Below the pieces are notes generated by a model that was given only the letters and a program-made list of their open reading frames with translations, was not told the origin of the DNA and made no database searches. A stretch of DNA of 64,000 nucleotides from Raphanus sativus (lineage: Eukaryota; Streptophyta; Magnoliopsida; Brassicales; Brassicaceae): NCBI RefSeq assembly GCF_000801105.2, contig NC_079519.1, positions 26,883,288 to 26,947,287 on the forward strand, given 5' to 3'. This document shows, piece by piece, positions 36,997 to 48,025 of this stretch (the first letter of the stretch is position 1; each line of letters opens with the position of its first letter). The position numbers and the translations under genes were made by a program.

Positions 36997-39617
36997 TCAT
37001 AACTAATTAACTATATATATATATTTATATAAAAGAAGCTTTTCATCCCTCCTGGGGTGTCCACCTAGGATCCAGCGTGGAAACTGAAGCCCTCCCGCGT
37101 CGACACGTCAGAAACTCACCGTTTCATTAAACGCGTATCGTGATGGGCTTGCTTCGTGAATTCTGCATTTGGGCTCTGCATTTGGTCTCTGTAACTGGCC
37201 CGAGAAGAGGTGCGTCTTCTAACCCGTCGTCTCTCCTTTCCTCCGACGACGGCGCATGGCGTCTAAGCTTCCTTTCCCAGACTGAAACTGAAGGAATTGT
37301 AACTTCTGTGTTTATTCCAATTAATTCCATCACTCACTATGAAGTTTTCGTGTTTATAAATAGGGTTTTCGATTCTGTCAGACTCATCAGTTTCTCTTCC
37401 TCAGTCATCAGAATCCTTAAAAACCTCACACCAGTCATTGTTGCCTCATCGATTCTGACCTATCTCTGATGAGATGACGGAGCCACCATGGTTACGTTCG
37501 ATGTTCATTCAACAAACTTCTGTTAGAAATTAATTTCAGTGTTGAAACTGGTAAGCACTTTAGGGAATCATATTCAAATATTTGATTCGTATCTTGCAGA
37601 TTTGTTTTCTTCGTTCTTCTTCTTTGGTGGGTTGAGGTTCTGATTTGTGGGATGCAGGTTTATTTGTGCCGAGTATGGGAGATGATAAGAAGATATCCCT
37701 GTGGCGCAAAGATGGGAATAGTTTAGCAGTTCCGGTTGCGGTGAAGAACGATGGTGATAGTGAGGTTAATTCCTTTCTAGATTACTTTATTCATGTGAGT
37801 ATCTCTGATGCAGTTTCTTTCTGATGCATTAAAGTGCACATGAAGTGTTATAGATAAAACGTTTCTGAAATAGCTCATCATAACCAACAACGGTTTTACA
37901 TGCTTGTGGGTTTGACTAAAAGCAACATTTTATAGCTTCTCTTTATCAATTCAGCAGTAAAAACACAATAAAGGAAGAAACTTCAGGCTATGAAGAATCA
38001 AAGGCCCTCTGTCGGAGGAAAATTGAATGTTAGTCTTTTCCTTTTTTATTATTGATATTGATTTAAGTTTCATCTTTGTTGGTATCAAAAGATATAAATG
38101 AATTCTTTTAATTACTGTTTTTTTTTGTTCTGTGTGTGGCTAAAGCTGTTGGTTGAGTCTGAGTTTAGCGCTGAAAGGACTGTCGAAGTCAGAACCAGGG
38201 TTGAACCCTTTGTCCCTTTGGTATTATTTGGGCTCCGGGTATCACCACTACGGAGAATGAAGATGGAACGTTGCTGGTGAAGTATAAGAGTCTGGGAGGT
38301 GAATGCAGAACGACACACGTTCCTTCCTCTGAAATTAGGCCTTTACCACCGCCTTTTGGTTCAAGATGTTTTGGGTTGCTGGAAAATGTGGATGCCCATC
38401 TCGAGCGGATCGTGTCCAAGTGTGGTAAGCAAGGTTCTTTGTGGGAATAGATTCAGTGTCATGTTGGGACAAAACAAGCTGAGAAAAGACTGACCAGTCA
38501 CAGTTAAGACCATCCGAGAAGTGGAAAGTTGGAGCTTGGTAAACACAAGAAGAAAAGGTGAATTGGTATTTGCAACGGTTTTAAAACAAAACACCATTTT
38601 TGTGTATTTTACCGTGATCCTTTTGGGAGAAGATGCTCATCATACTGACTCTATACAGTCACATAGGAGTCCAATAACGGAGAGAGCGTGCACAGGAGGA
38701 AAATAGGACAGCATCCACATAAGTTGAGAAGCACATAGCCTTAGAAGAAGAGTGGTATGTTGTTTTAACTTAAATGGATAAGTCAAGCGGCATTCCTTTC
38801 TTTTGTACTCTTGCTTCATTATTGGTAACTTGTATGTTTTTGTTTTGCTTTTTGTTTGATCCTTAGGGGAATCTGCTTCTCAGACACCAAGATCAATGCC
38901 TAACTCTGTTGTGGAAACTCCTAAAACCAAAGAAACAGCAATGGTTCTGCCATTCGTAAAGAAGTCACCGTGCTGGAAAGTCTTTGAATCAATGGAGATC
39001 CTCAAGGCTGTGGAACAGCGTCCACATTTCAGTCACAGCGTCTACATTTCAGTCCACTGCTAGAGTGCGAGGAAGAGTTCCGTGAAGGAGAAGCCATTTG
39101 CTCCAGCCATCAGTTTCAACAAGATGATGTAAAGTTATTGGTTGTGTATTGGTTATTTGTCATCTAGACTTCTAAAGACAACATTCAAACAATGCTGACA
39201 ATGTTAAAAACTCTACCAATAATTTAAGTTCCTGTAGCTCACTTCACGCCATGTACATGTTCGTGTTAAGAGCAAATATATGTATAGTGAATTACAAATA
39301 TTTTTTAGAGTTTGCAACATATATAAAATATATTTAATTTTTATTTAGTATGTTTATACAATATTTAATAGGTGTATAATTAACTATTACTTTAAAGTTA
39401 TAACTAAATTATTAATTATGTATTGTTTTTAAAAACTAATTTTATTGATCAAATAAATGTATTTTCAAGTGGTGGTGTATTGTATTATTATTTTTTTCCA
39501 TACTAAGTAATACGACAACTATGTATAGTTTAATAATAAAAAATTATATTAAATATTTACTCTAATTATTTACATTTTTCTACTATTCCCTCCGCCCGTA
39601 GGGCGGGCATACCCTAG
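36997..39617 (+). mobile_element. Helitron carrying a captured gene fragment
   Basis: The right end is a clear Helitron terminus: hairpin CCGCCCGTAGGGCGGG followed by CATACCCTAG and then T. The left end is less certain; ATATTTATATAAAAGAAGC at about 37017-37035 resembles Helitron 5' regions and an A|TC is available at 36996/36997. Inside is a promoter-like region, exons and introns of a DUF724/Agenet-type gene, all in the same orientation. Confidence 0.55.
37677..39135 (+). pseudogene. Agenet/DUF724-domain protein, decayed
   Basis: DUF724 proteins are plant-specific, with N-terminal Agenet (Tudor-like) repeats that bind modified histones or RNA and a C-terminal DUF724 domain. Here a short start ([15 protein letters not shown] at 37677) is followed by Agenet-like text in shifting frames: LLVKYKSLGGECRTTHVPSS, EIRPLPPPFGSRCFGLLENV and CPSVVSKVLCGNRFSVMLGQ (about 38260-38480). 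The DUF724 signature VLPFVKKSPCWKVFESMEIL is at about 38945-39005 and EEEFREGEAI near 39072. At least three frameshifts or stops separate these parts, and the C-terminus is cut. It sits inside a probable Helitron, so it is best read as a captured and decayed copy. Confidence 0.72.
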
Positions 39618-39623
39618 TATATA

Positions 39624-39647
39624 ATATATATATATATATATATATAT
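39624..39647. repeat. (AT)n microsatellite
   Basis: Uninterrupted AT dinucleotides directly after the Helitron 3' end. Confidence 0.9.
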
Positions 39648-39901
39648 GCCATGCATATCCAAATTAATTAATGGAAAGGGACATCACATATTTAAAATAA
39701 AAATATGATTTTAATTTATCATCTTTTATGAAAATACATAAATAAAAGCTATCAACAATGACTAATTTTTAGGAAACAAAATACTTGAAAATGTGTATCT
39801 ACATGATTTGGCACTAAAATACGCCCAACATAGAGTACAATTAAAGATATTTAGCTATCTGTGTTTTTTGGTGGTCACATGAAAGTGAGTTTCTTTTTCG
39901 C

Positions 39902-40074
39902 TTTTTTTTTTTTTTTGATATCTCTCGTGTCTGGGCAGCCACTTTCCCAAATATCCCCCGAAGAGGTCCAGCGCCCCAGCAGTAAGGATGTTAAATCGCT
40001 GTGGCCGGGTTTCGAAGCTGGGTGGCGGGCACCTCAGCCGAGGTTCCATTACCACCAGGCTACGAAGCCCGGTT
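39902..40074 (-). mobile_element. tRNA-derived SINE with poly(A) tail
   Basis: On the minus strand it starts AACCGGGCTTCG. It has an A-box-like TAGCCTGGTGG and a B-box GCTTCGAAACC about 35 bases later, and ends AGAGATATC followed by about 15 A. It carries the only A-tail of the composite array. Confidence 0.78.
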
Positions 40075-41612
40075 AAAACTGTTTAGGGTTAACTTTTTAT
40101 AGTGACTAGCCCCACCGCTTGCGCGGCCCCAAATCCAGGAAATCTCTCCCCTCCGGCTTGGACCTACGGATTAATGTATATTCCGCTTGCCCCTACTCGT
40201 ATGGGAGAAACCCCTCCGGCTTGGACCTACGGTTGGTATACACCGCTTGCCCCTACTCGTATGAGGAAGGATTTATTTGGAGAGGCATAGTACCACCCTG
40301 CTGTCCCCGAGAATCGAACTGGCGACCTCGAGTAGGCATGTGTGAGAAGATTCGCTGGGACCACTAGGCCACCAACGCTTCTCAAACTGTTTAGGGTTAA
40401 CTTTTTATAGTGACTAGCCCCACCGCTTGCGCGGCCCCAAATCCAGGAAATCCCTCCCCTCCGGCTTGGACCTACGGATTAATGTATATTCCGCTTGCCC
40501 CTACTCGTATGGGGAAACCCCTCCGGCTTGGACCTACGGTTGGTATACACCGCTTGCCCCTACTCGTATGAGGAAGGATTTATTTGGAGAGGCATAGTAC
40601 CACCCTGCTGTCCCCGAGAATCGAACTGGCGACCTCGAGTAGGCATGTGTGAGAAGATTCGCTGGGACCACTAGGCCACCAACGCTTCTCAAAACTGTTT
40701 AGGGTTAACTTTTTATAGTGACTAGCCCCACCGCTTGCGCGGCCCCAAATCCAGGAAATCCCTCCCCTCCGGCTTGGACCTACGGATTAATGTATATTCC
40801 GCTTGCCCCTACTCGTATGGGGAAACCCTCCGGCTTGGACCTACGGTTGGTATACACCGCTTGCCCCTACTCGTATGAGGAAGGATTTATTTGGAGAGGC
40901 ATAGTACCACCCTGCTGTCCCCGAGAATCGAACTGGCGACCTCGAGTAGGCATGTGTGAGAAGATTCGCTGGGACCACTAGGCCACCAACGCTTCTCAAA
41001 ACTGTTTAGGGTTAACTTTTTATAGTGACTAGCCCCACCGCTTGCGCGGCCCCAAATCCAGGAAATCCCTCCCCTCCGGCTTGGACCTACGGATTAATGT
41101 ATATTCCGCTTGCCCCTACTCGTATGGGGAAACCCCTCCGGCTTGGACCTACGGTTGGTATACACCGCTTGCCCCTACTCGTATGAGGAAGGATTTATTT
41201 GGAGAGGCATAGTACCACCCTGCTGTCCCCGAGAATCGAACTGGCGACCTCGGTAGGCATGTGTGAGAAGATTCGCTGGGACCACTAGGCCACCAACGCT
41301 TCTCAAAACTGTTTAGGGTTAACTTTTTATAGTGACTAGCCCCACCGCTTGCGCGGCCCCAAATCCAGGAAATCCCTCCCCTCCGGCTTGGACCTACGGA
41401 TTAATGTATATTCCGCTTGCCCCTACTCGTATGGGGAAACCCCTCCGGCTTGGACCTACGGTTGGTATACACCGCTTGCCCCTACTCGTATGAGGAAGGA
41501 TTTATTTGGAGAGGCATAGTATCACCCTGCTGTCCCCGAGAATCGAACTGGCGACCTCGAGTAGGCATGTGTGAGAAGATTCGCTGGGACCACTAGGCCA
41601 CCAACGCTTCTC
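40075..41612 (-). repeat. Five tandem copies of a 307-bp tRNA-related SINE-like unit
   Basis: Units: 40075-40383, 40384-40690, 40691-40997, 40998-41304, 41305-41612. They differ by only a few single-base changes or indels. On the minus strand each starts GAGAAGCGTTGG, has a perfect A-box TGGCCTAGTGG and a B-box AGTTCGATTCTCG at tRNA-like spacing, and ends GTTAACCCTAAACAGTTTT. Each unit also holds an internal duplication of about 60 bp: CTCCGGCTTGGACCTACGG and CGCTTGCCCCTACTCGTATG each occur twice. Predicted structure and folding of true tRNA are absent, so these are not tRNA genes. Confidence 0.9.
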
Positions 41613-41666
41613 TTCTTTTTCGCTTTTTATGCTTTGACAGTTTTGTTTTTTGAGAATGTACAACAT

Positions 41667-41766
41667 NNNNNNNNNNNNNNNNNNNNNNNNNNNNNNNNNN
41701 NNNNNNNNNNNNNNNNNNNNNNNNNNNNNNNNNNNNNNNNNNNNNNNNNNNNNNNNNNNNNNNNNN
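41667..41766. other. Assembly gap (100 N)
   Basis: Exactly 100 N shortly after the tandem SINE array, a plausible place for repeat-driven assembly failure. Confidence 0.98.
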
Positions 41767-42830
41767 ACTGTTTAAACAGGGAAATGAGAAGGAATATCAA
41801 ATGTAGTAGCTTCGAGTGTTGTGGTTAAGGAATCAACAACTAAAGGTTCACAGGCTTCGTTGTTGATAATGCTTGATGTAGGAATTTCCATAATAGGTGT
41901 TGTAGTGGAAGTAGATTGTGAATCTACTAATATAGGTAAAGTGTTTGAAAGTGCTAGGCGAAGCAGCTTGATCATCATGCTGAAAACAAGAAGAAGATAA
42001 AATAGTAGCACCTGAAGGAGTCAAAGGACGCTGATGAGTAGCCTCCAAAACAGGTTGCAAGGTATGACCGATGCAGGTACTGAGAGACCTTCCATCTTTT
42101 TGGTAAAATTCTGAGACACTTGGGTAGCAGATTCTGAGGTAGTGAGCAAATTTTTTCCAGTGGCCAGTTGGATAGTTGGTGTTTTGGTGACAAAGAAGAT
42201 GTAGCGTTATCACTTTGTTTGAAGATAAGGTCAATATCCACAATAGGGATCTCAGCATGCACCGATATCAACTTTATTTGACACAAATATTGAATCCTGC
42301 GGGGGCTTAGAAGGGAAGAGACACCGCTTTGCTTTGTGCCCTAAATTTTCACATCTCTCACAAATGGATGTAATCCATGTGTAGTCAACATTAACAAGAT
42401 ATATGTTGCCCTGTTTATCGTCAAGAGAAATAAGTTTTGGAAAATCTTTATTTAACTCCATTTCTACTAACACTTTAGCTTCTCCCATACTAGTAGGATC
42501 CAAACGAGATTTATGGGTTAGAATAGGTTCTCCAAGATTTATGGGATAGAGTAGCAGCAATCGGGTATGCTATTTAAAGTAGCCCAAACTAGAAGAGTGG
42601 AAATTATGGAATTTTAAAAGAGCTCTCTGGAATCCATAGAAGTAAAAAGAATAGGCAATCATCAATATGCCAAACTTCTCTCTGAATTATCCATTGACGA
42701 ATAGATTTGTGGGTGATATGAAACATAATCTTGCAACTTCCGCCCTAAATCTTGTTAACAACAGCATGTATAAGACCACCAGGAGGTAAAGAGCACCGAT
42801 CTTCTGATTGTTAGAGTTGCCATGCCCGTT
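41767..42830 (-). pseudogene. LINE (L1-type) ORF1 relic: DUF4283 and zinc-knuckle region
   Basis: In the minus direction a broken DUF4283-like segment (WGRSCKIMFHITHKS, QREVWHIDDC at about 42770-42640) is followed in another frame by MGEAKVLVEMELNKDFPKL and the zinc knuckle CERCENLGHKAKRC (ORF 42560-42252). A Ser/Pro-rich tail follows in a third frame (to 41848). This arrangement is typical of the ORF1 protein of plant LINEs, which binds element RNA. Frameshifts and the adjacent gap leave it non-functional; no reverse transcriptase ORF is visible. Confidence 0.72.
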
Positions 42831-43326
42831 TTTTCTTCATACTGCACCGTAGATTTAACAGTCAAATTTTCATGAACTCGAGATATATTGTTTTAAAATA
42901 TTAAGTAATAAATACAATACTTAGATTCTTTTATACTTTATACAGCATTAGTTAAGTCATTCACTCAATGCACTTGGAGCTTCCTTTAAGTACATTTTTA
43001 CTAGTACATTGATTAATAAAATCTTTTACCTACCAAATAGTTCATTGCTTTCTTAGAGTAAAAATGATCGATGCTATCGATTGGCATGTATATATTGATG
43101 AGACTCGGACATAAAACTCCTACACCTAACTTGAGGTCATCGTTAAATATATGAGATACCCACTTCTTTTCCTTGTCTTTAGTTAATCTGCAGCTAAGGT
43201 AGTGTCTATCATTCATTTTGTTGCTCTCCCGTTACTAAAGTATTACTAATATATATATAGTTTTTTCAACTCTGTAAAACTCTCGCAAAAATTAAAAGGA
43301 AGACGGACGAGAAGAGAAACCCTAAC
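42831..43326. other. Intergenic upstream of remorin-like gene
   Basis: A minus-strand ORF (43216-43013) of 67 codons has no recognisable domain. Nothing else supported. Confidence 0.45.
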
Positions 43327-44598
43327 ATGGCACAAGCTGAACAAACCAAGAATGATTCTCCATTACATCAGTGTACTACTATTTTGTTCAAACCAAATTT
43401 TTACATTATTTATAAAGCTTTTAAAGAAAAGTTATTTGGAATGTAGATGAAAATTTTGTTGAGATAGAGAAAGAGAAGACTCTTGCGTTGATAAATGCAT
43501 GGGAAGAGAACGAGAAGGCCAAAGCTCAAACCAAGTAAGATTTACAAAAATATACCATAGTTTTTTTTTCGAAAGTAATAATATACCACAGTGATTTGCG
43601 AGGTTCGAAGTTAGAACCATGAAGATCAACATTATGTTGCATTAAAAAATAGTAACTAACAAATTTCAACACAGGTATTATATGAAGAAATAATTTAAAA
43701 AGTATAATTATATATATTTTGTACTATATGCGAGAATAAAATGTATTTATTTGATAATATAGATATATTAATGTTATTGACATTTTCAAAAAATATTTGT
43801 CAATTTAAACAGAGCGTACAAAGAACTTTGCTCCATTGAGACATGGGAAAACAACGTGAAGACATCTCTAGAGTTAGACTTGAAGAAAATGGAGGTATAT
43901 ATATTATTACATAGTTAGCATTCATGATGAATTTAAGCAAATCATAAAAAATGTATGTTATTATTTGAAATTTTTAAAAAGTGATAAATAAGTATATTTT
44001 ATTTTTTTTATAAAAAAATTAGAAAAAAACACTAACGTCGGGTTCTCCAGTGGTATAGGACTAGTAGCCTTCCGCTGGTCGGATTCGATTCATATTGGAA
44101 GAAACTATTTATAATGTTTAGGTTTTTGACAAAAAATTGAAACTATTTTTAATACAAAAAGTTGAAACCATTTTTTTAATACAAAAAGTATATTTTAAAA
44201 TTCAATCGGTCAGACATTGTATGTTAACGTTTAACCCCAAAAAATGGTCCTGCAAAATTATTATGAAGGATCTAAACATTTGATTTAAAGTAATTAGACA
44301 TAACTTATACTATATACGTGATTCAAAAAAACTTATACTATACACATTTTTAATTACGACAGTATTAGTTATTTTCTTCATTCATTCTTTTCAGGAAAAT
44401 TTAGAAGTGGAGAAAGATGAATATTCAAAAATATTCAAGAAAAAAATACCAGAAATTGAAAAAATTGCAGAAGCGAAAAGAGAAAAAATTGAGAAACAAA
44501 AAGAGCAAAAATCTATCAACCTGAAAAAAATGAGTGAGAAGTTAAGTGCAACTCCAAACGCTTATCCACCCAAAACCAAAACCTGTGGATGTCTCTAG
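43327..44598 (+). CDS. Small remorin-family protein, four exons
   Basis: Remorins are plant plasma-membrane nanodomain proteins with a C-terminal coiled-coil (Remorin_C) and a membrane anchor at the extreme C-terminus. Proposed exons: 43327-43372, 43447-43534, 43813-43894, 44395-44598, giving 139 residues. The family core is visible: LINAWEENEKAKAQTKAYKE, then SIETWENNVKTSLELDLKKM, then a long Lys/Glu-rich coiled coil, ending KTKTCGCL, which resembles the Cys-rich remorin tail (CGCF). The N-terminal region is very short (about 27 residues), as in the smallest remorins. Exon 1 is the least certain; its donor at 43373 (GTACTA) was chosen to keep frame. Exon 4 is an open frame and all other junctions are good GT-AG sites. 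Two micro-insertions and a SINE-like piece lie in its introns. Lys/Glu/Ile usage suggests rapid divergence. Confidence 0.8.
43549..43591. repeat. Micro-insertion in remorin intron 2
   Basis: AATATACCATAG (43549-43560) and AATATACCACAG (43580-43591) flank a 19-base insert starting with nine T. Confidence 0.55.
44034..44170 (+). repeat. SINE-like fragment with tRNA B-box in remorin intron 3
   Basis: TTCTCCAGTGGTATAGGAC resembles a degenerate A-box region and GGATTCGATTC about 35 bases later fits the B-box. An A-rich end follows near 44135, with repeated GAAACTATTT-like sequence around it. Confidence 0.45.
44302..44342. repeat. Micro-insertion in remorin intron 3
   Basis: AACTTATACTATA occurs at 44302-44314 and 44330-44342 around TACGTGATTCAAAAA. 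Confidence 0.65.
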
Positions 44599-44822
44599 AA
44601 CATGTCTTATGAATCAATTACCGGCCCATTAAATCATCTATTAGACTTTGCTCGTGGGTCGTGGCTAAAGGGGGAATATATATTCAACGAATAAAGGGAA
44701 ATCTATGTACGACGCTTTCAAGCATCGATGTATCGTTCATGTGTATATAATATGGTTTTACCTATGGCAATTGCTATTGAATCTATGATTCTATGAATCA
44801 TGCAGTCATCCTCCTTCTGATA

Positions 44823-44897
44823 AGATCGACAAATATTTTATGCCATTGTAGATTAGTGATGCGAAAATAGATCGACAAATATTTTATGCCATTGTAG
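44823..44897. repeat. Two-copy tandem repeat, 46-bp period
   Basis: A 29-base sequence starting AGATCGACAAATATTTTATG occurs at 44823-44851 and 44869-44897. Confidence 0.9.
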
Positions 44898-44967
44898 TTT
44901 AGATATTACACACCAAAGATCGAAAAAAATACAAGAAGAAATACAAATCCTTTTAATAAAAAATGTT

Positions 44968-45183
44968 CGATTAAAACTGATTTTGTTCTCAATTGAGATT
45001 ATACACATATAAAGAAAAATTTAACAAAAATATTTTGTAAATAAAATTAGATATAAAATAGATGAAAAAATAATATTTGAATTTTGACCTTTTTCACTGA
45101 TAAAACAAAACATAATATATAAAACCGGTGACTCGGAAATCTTGGAGATCAATAGCCGGCAGGTAGCATAGATATCTCTGAAA
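44968..45183. repeat. About 216-bp direct repeat, left copy
   Basis: Matches 50683-50893 with scattered mismatches and small indels, including TCTTGGAGATCAATAGCCGG and GGTAGCATAGATATCTCTGA. The two copies bracket 5.5 kb of nested transposons. Confidence 0.85.
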
Positions 45184-45214
45184 TCATTAGCCTACAAATG
45201 GAAGATAAAATATA

Positions 45215-45508
45215 TTGACCCCAAATTAAAGCTCAAGTTTATTATCCATCTGAAGTTTTTGTAGCCTATGTAACTAGAGTTTCTAGATTCTTATATATGA
45301 TGTAATGTGTTTGATGAATGTAACCCTGGCTGCTACAAACAGCTTCTCCTCTTCTTATTTTGAATGAAATATAATCGTGTCTTTTAGCTCTTGCAGACAA
45401 ACAGAAAGTTTTTCCCTTTCTTGTTTTTTACATTTCAATAAGACTTTAACAAGTCATTCTATTTATGTCCTAATAAAGCTCTTTGAGCATTTTCTACAAA
45501 TGTTATCA
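45215..45508 (+). repeat. Copia LTR (partial), plus orientation, with adjacent primer-binding site
   Basis: The segment ends ACAAATGTTATCA and is followed at once by TGGTATCAGAGC (45509-45520), the initiator tRNA-Met primer-binding site. It is homologous in inverted orientation to 45795-45919 plus 49523-49690. The 5' end of this LTR is not clear. Confidence 0.75.
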
Positions 45509-45794
45509 TGGTATCAGAGCTTCTTCTCAACTTCAGCTTCATCCTTAACCAGAACACACACACACAGCTTCATCTAACTGAATTCGTTTGTCTGAAGCTT
45601 AAAGACAAAGTCTTGTTGACTCAGTGTTGAAAAGGCCGGATGATGTTGTCCTCTTGTTCCATGTAGTGACGTGTTCAGAAATGCTGAGCCGAATAGAATA
45701 AATAAAACCCATGAACCGGTTTCCTTTCTTGAGTAAAAAAGAGTGTAATAAAACCCATAGAGCCAAAGATTTACTCCATTGAGCTCCAATACCA
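45509..45794. other. Spacer between two inverted Copia LTRs, with a primer-binding site at each end
   Basis: TGGTATCAGAGC at 45509-45520 on the plus strand and TGGTATTGGAGC at 45794-45783 on the minus strand point toward each other. About 260 bp without recognisable coding lies between them. Confidence 0.7.
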
Positions 45795-46236
45795 TGATAA
45801 CATTTGTAGAAAATGCTCAAAAAGCTTTATTAAAACATTAATAGAATAGCTTGTTAAAGCCTTATTGAAATGTAAAGAACAAGAAAGGGAAAAACTTTGA
45901 GTTTGTCTGCAAGAGCTAAGAGCATCTCCAACAAGCCCCTTCATTTTTTGTAGGGTTCACCTTCAAAATAAAGGGTTGAAGGGGTGATTCTCCAATGGTG
46001 ACCTTCAAATTTTTTTTCTCGAAAGCTTATATTTTACACTTTAGTCCTCAATTTCAGTAATAGTTCATTATAGTCATTAAAATTTTAAGAATTAACAGTA
46101 AACACATATTATTATTTATTATTGACATAATTAGTAAAAATATCTAATTATAACATCAAATTACTTATAATAAAAGATAAAAAACATAAAAACATAAAAT
46201 TACATATAATAATAAACATAAAAAATTCAAATTACA

Positions 46237-46256
46237 ATATATATATATATATATAT
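46237..46256. repeat. (AT)n microsatellite inside Harbinger
   Basis: Uninterrupted AT dinucleotides in the 5' non-coding part of the element. Confidence 0.85.
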
Positions 46257-46375
46257 TAAAAATACAAAACTAATCAATACGATTATTTCCGTAATGCTCC
46301 CAAATATGCTCAATCAAAGCATTTTTAATTGCTAAATGAGCATCCTTATTTTTTATTCGAAGATTACGTGCAAAA

Positions 46376-47632
46376 TTATTGAAAACGCATATCTTCGTTT
46401 ATGGCCATCTCAACATTTATTGGCGGAGCCGGTCTTGCATCTCGAATCGGTGCATTGATATCTCGTTCATCTTCAATTATCATGTTATGCATTATAATAC
46501 ATGAAGTCATTATATCATGCAATACCTCTTTCTTCCAATAACGTGAGGATCCTACGACGATAGCAAATTTGGCTTGTAGAACTCCAAAAGCCCGTTCAAC
46601 ATCTTTCCGACATGATTCTTGTCTTGCAGCAAACAATTTTTTCTTTTGACCTTGGGGATCGCTTATTGTTTGAACAATGGTTGACCATTTAGGATATATA
46701 CCATCAGCCAAATAATAACCCATGTTATAATCCTGACCTTGAATTGTGTAATTAGCTGGAGGAGCGGTACCTTGAGCAAGCTTGGAAAATAAATTGGAAG
46801 ATTTCAGAACATTAATATCGTTGTTACTTCCCGGCATTCCGAAAAAGGCATGTCATATCCATAGATCATAATCTGCAACCGCTTCGAGAATGATCGTAGG
46901 TGACCCGCTACGGCCTGCAAATTGTCCTGCCCATGCCGTTGGACAGTTTTTCCACTTCCAATGCATGCAATCAAGACTGCCTAACATTCCAGGAAATCCG
47001 CGTTGTTGGCCAATATTGAGAAGCCTAGAAACGTCCACTGGTGTTGGTGACCTGAGATACCACTCTGAAAAGACAAATACAATTGCACGACAAAATCTTT
47101 TCATGCATTCAATTGCTGTAGACTCTCCTATTTTAATGTATTCATCGGTCGCATCAGCAGGCATGCCATATGCCAAGATCCGAAGAGCAGCTGTTACTTT
47201 TTGTAAAGTTGATAATCCAAGTCTACCAGATGCATCATGTCGTTGGTTGAAGTAGTTGTCATGTTGCTTGACGGCATCGACAAGGTGAAGAAATAACCTC
47301 CGTGACATTCTAAATCGACGATGAAACTCTCTTTCACCATACACAGGATGATCAGAAAAATAATCATTGTACAAATTACGATGAGCATTTTCTCTATCAC
47401 GAAAAATAACTGAACGACCAATGATAGAACCTCGGTGACTTACATGATTATTTTCCTGATTGAATTGGTGAATAAAACGATTATTGTTGATAAACAAATT
47501 GACTGCAATTTGTTCTTCTCTCTCTATTGTCTCATTTTCATCAATAATCCATTGATCTAATTCAAATGAGTCTGAAGAAGAAGAAGAAGAAGAATTTTTT
47601 TGAAAAGAAGCATTTTGGATATTAAAACTCAT
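46376..47632 (-). pseudogene. Harbinger DDE transposase with a single in-frame stop
   Basis: Frame opens at 47632 (MSFNIQNASFQ, then a Ser run) and continues to the stop at 46376, about 418 codons, broken only by TGA at 46855-46853 where family members have Trp (DLWIWHAFFG). A helix-turn-helix-like region (LSTLQKVTAALRILAYG) precedes the catalytic domain. Candidate DDE residues: Asp in GSLDCMHWKW, Asp in GMPGSNNDINVL, Glu in VERAFGVLQAKF. The protein would cut and rejoin element ends. The TGG-to-TGA change is a single base. Confidence 0.92.
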
Positions 47633-48025
47633 TTTTATGAGAAGTTTTGTTGATATGTTCGTAGATGCAAATGCATATATATATATAGAAATAAATATTA
47701 CTATGTCTCATCAACTATTAAATTGAAACTTTGTCATTTTTTTATCTAACATTGAACATCCAACCTCCAACCATAAGCAACCACCAACCATATTCAATTG
47801 ATTCACACCATTCAATAGGCCATTTAATTGATTTCTTGTCTCATCAACCATTAAATGAAATTTTGTAATTTACTATCCAACATCCAACCATATTTAGTAA
47901 ATAAGATAACCTCCAACCATATTTTTTGTGTATAAATATTAGATTTTACCAAATGAAAAAAATCACAGTTACTAGATCACAATTTCTCCATCCCACTCAT
48001 TCGTTTCTTTCTCTTGTTTACAAAA

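Larger units (their letters stand above)
39891..41628 (-). mobile_element. Composite SINE: five tandem units plus one A-tailed SINE, single target duplication
   Basis: On the minus strand the order is: target repeat, five 307-309-bp tRNA-related units head to tail, one different SINE of about 160 bp, poly(A), target repeat. The direct repeat TTCTTTTTCGCTTTTT (plus strand 39891-39906 and 41613-41628) flanks the whole block. None of the internal junctions has such a repeat. This suggests the block, or a shorter two-part ancestor, inserted as one retroposed unit. Confidence 0.72.

Noticed and set aside
40075..41612. Regularly spaced tandem repeats that could suggest a CRISPR-like array or a tRNA cluster
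   Set aside because: Units are 307 bp with no variable spacers, the host is a plant, and the tRNA-like boxes lack a foldable tRNA; the A-tail and target repeats point to SINE origin.
43013..43216. 67-codon minus-strand ORF upstream of the remorin gene
   Set aside because: No domain, no splice context, surrounded by AT-rich DNA.
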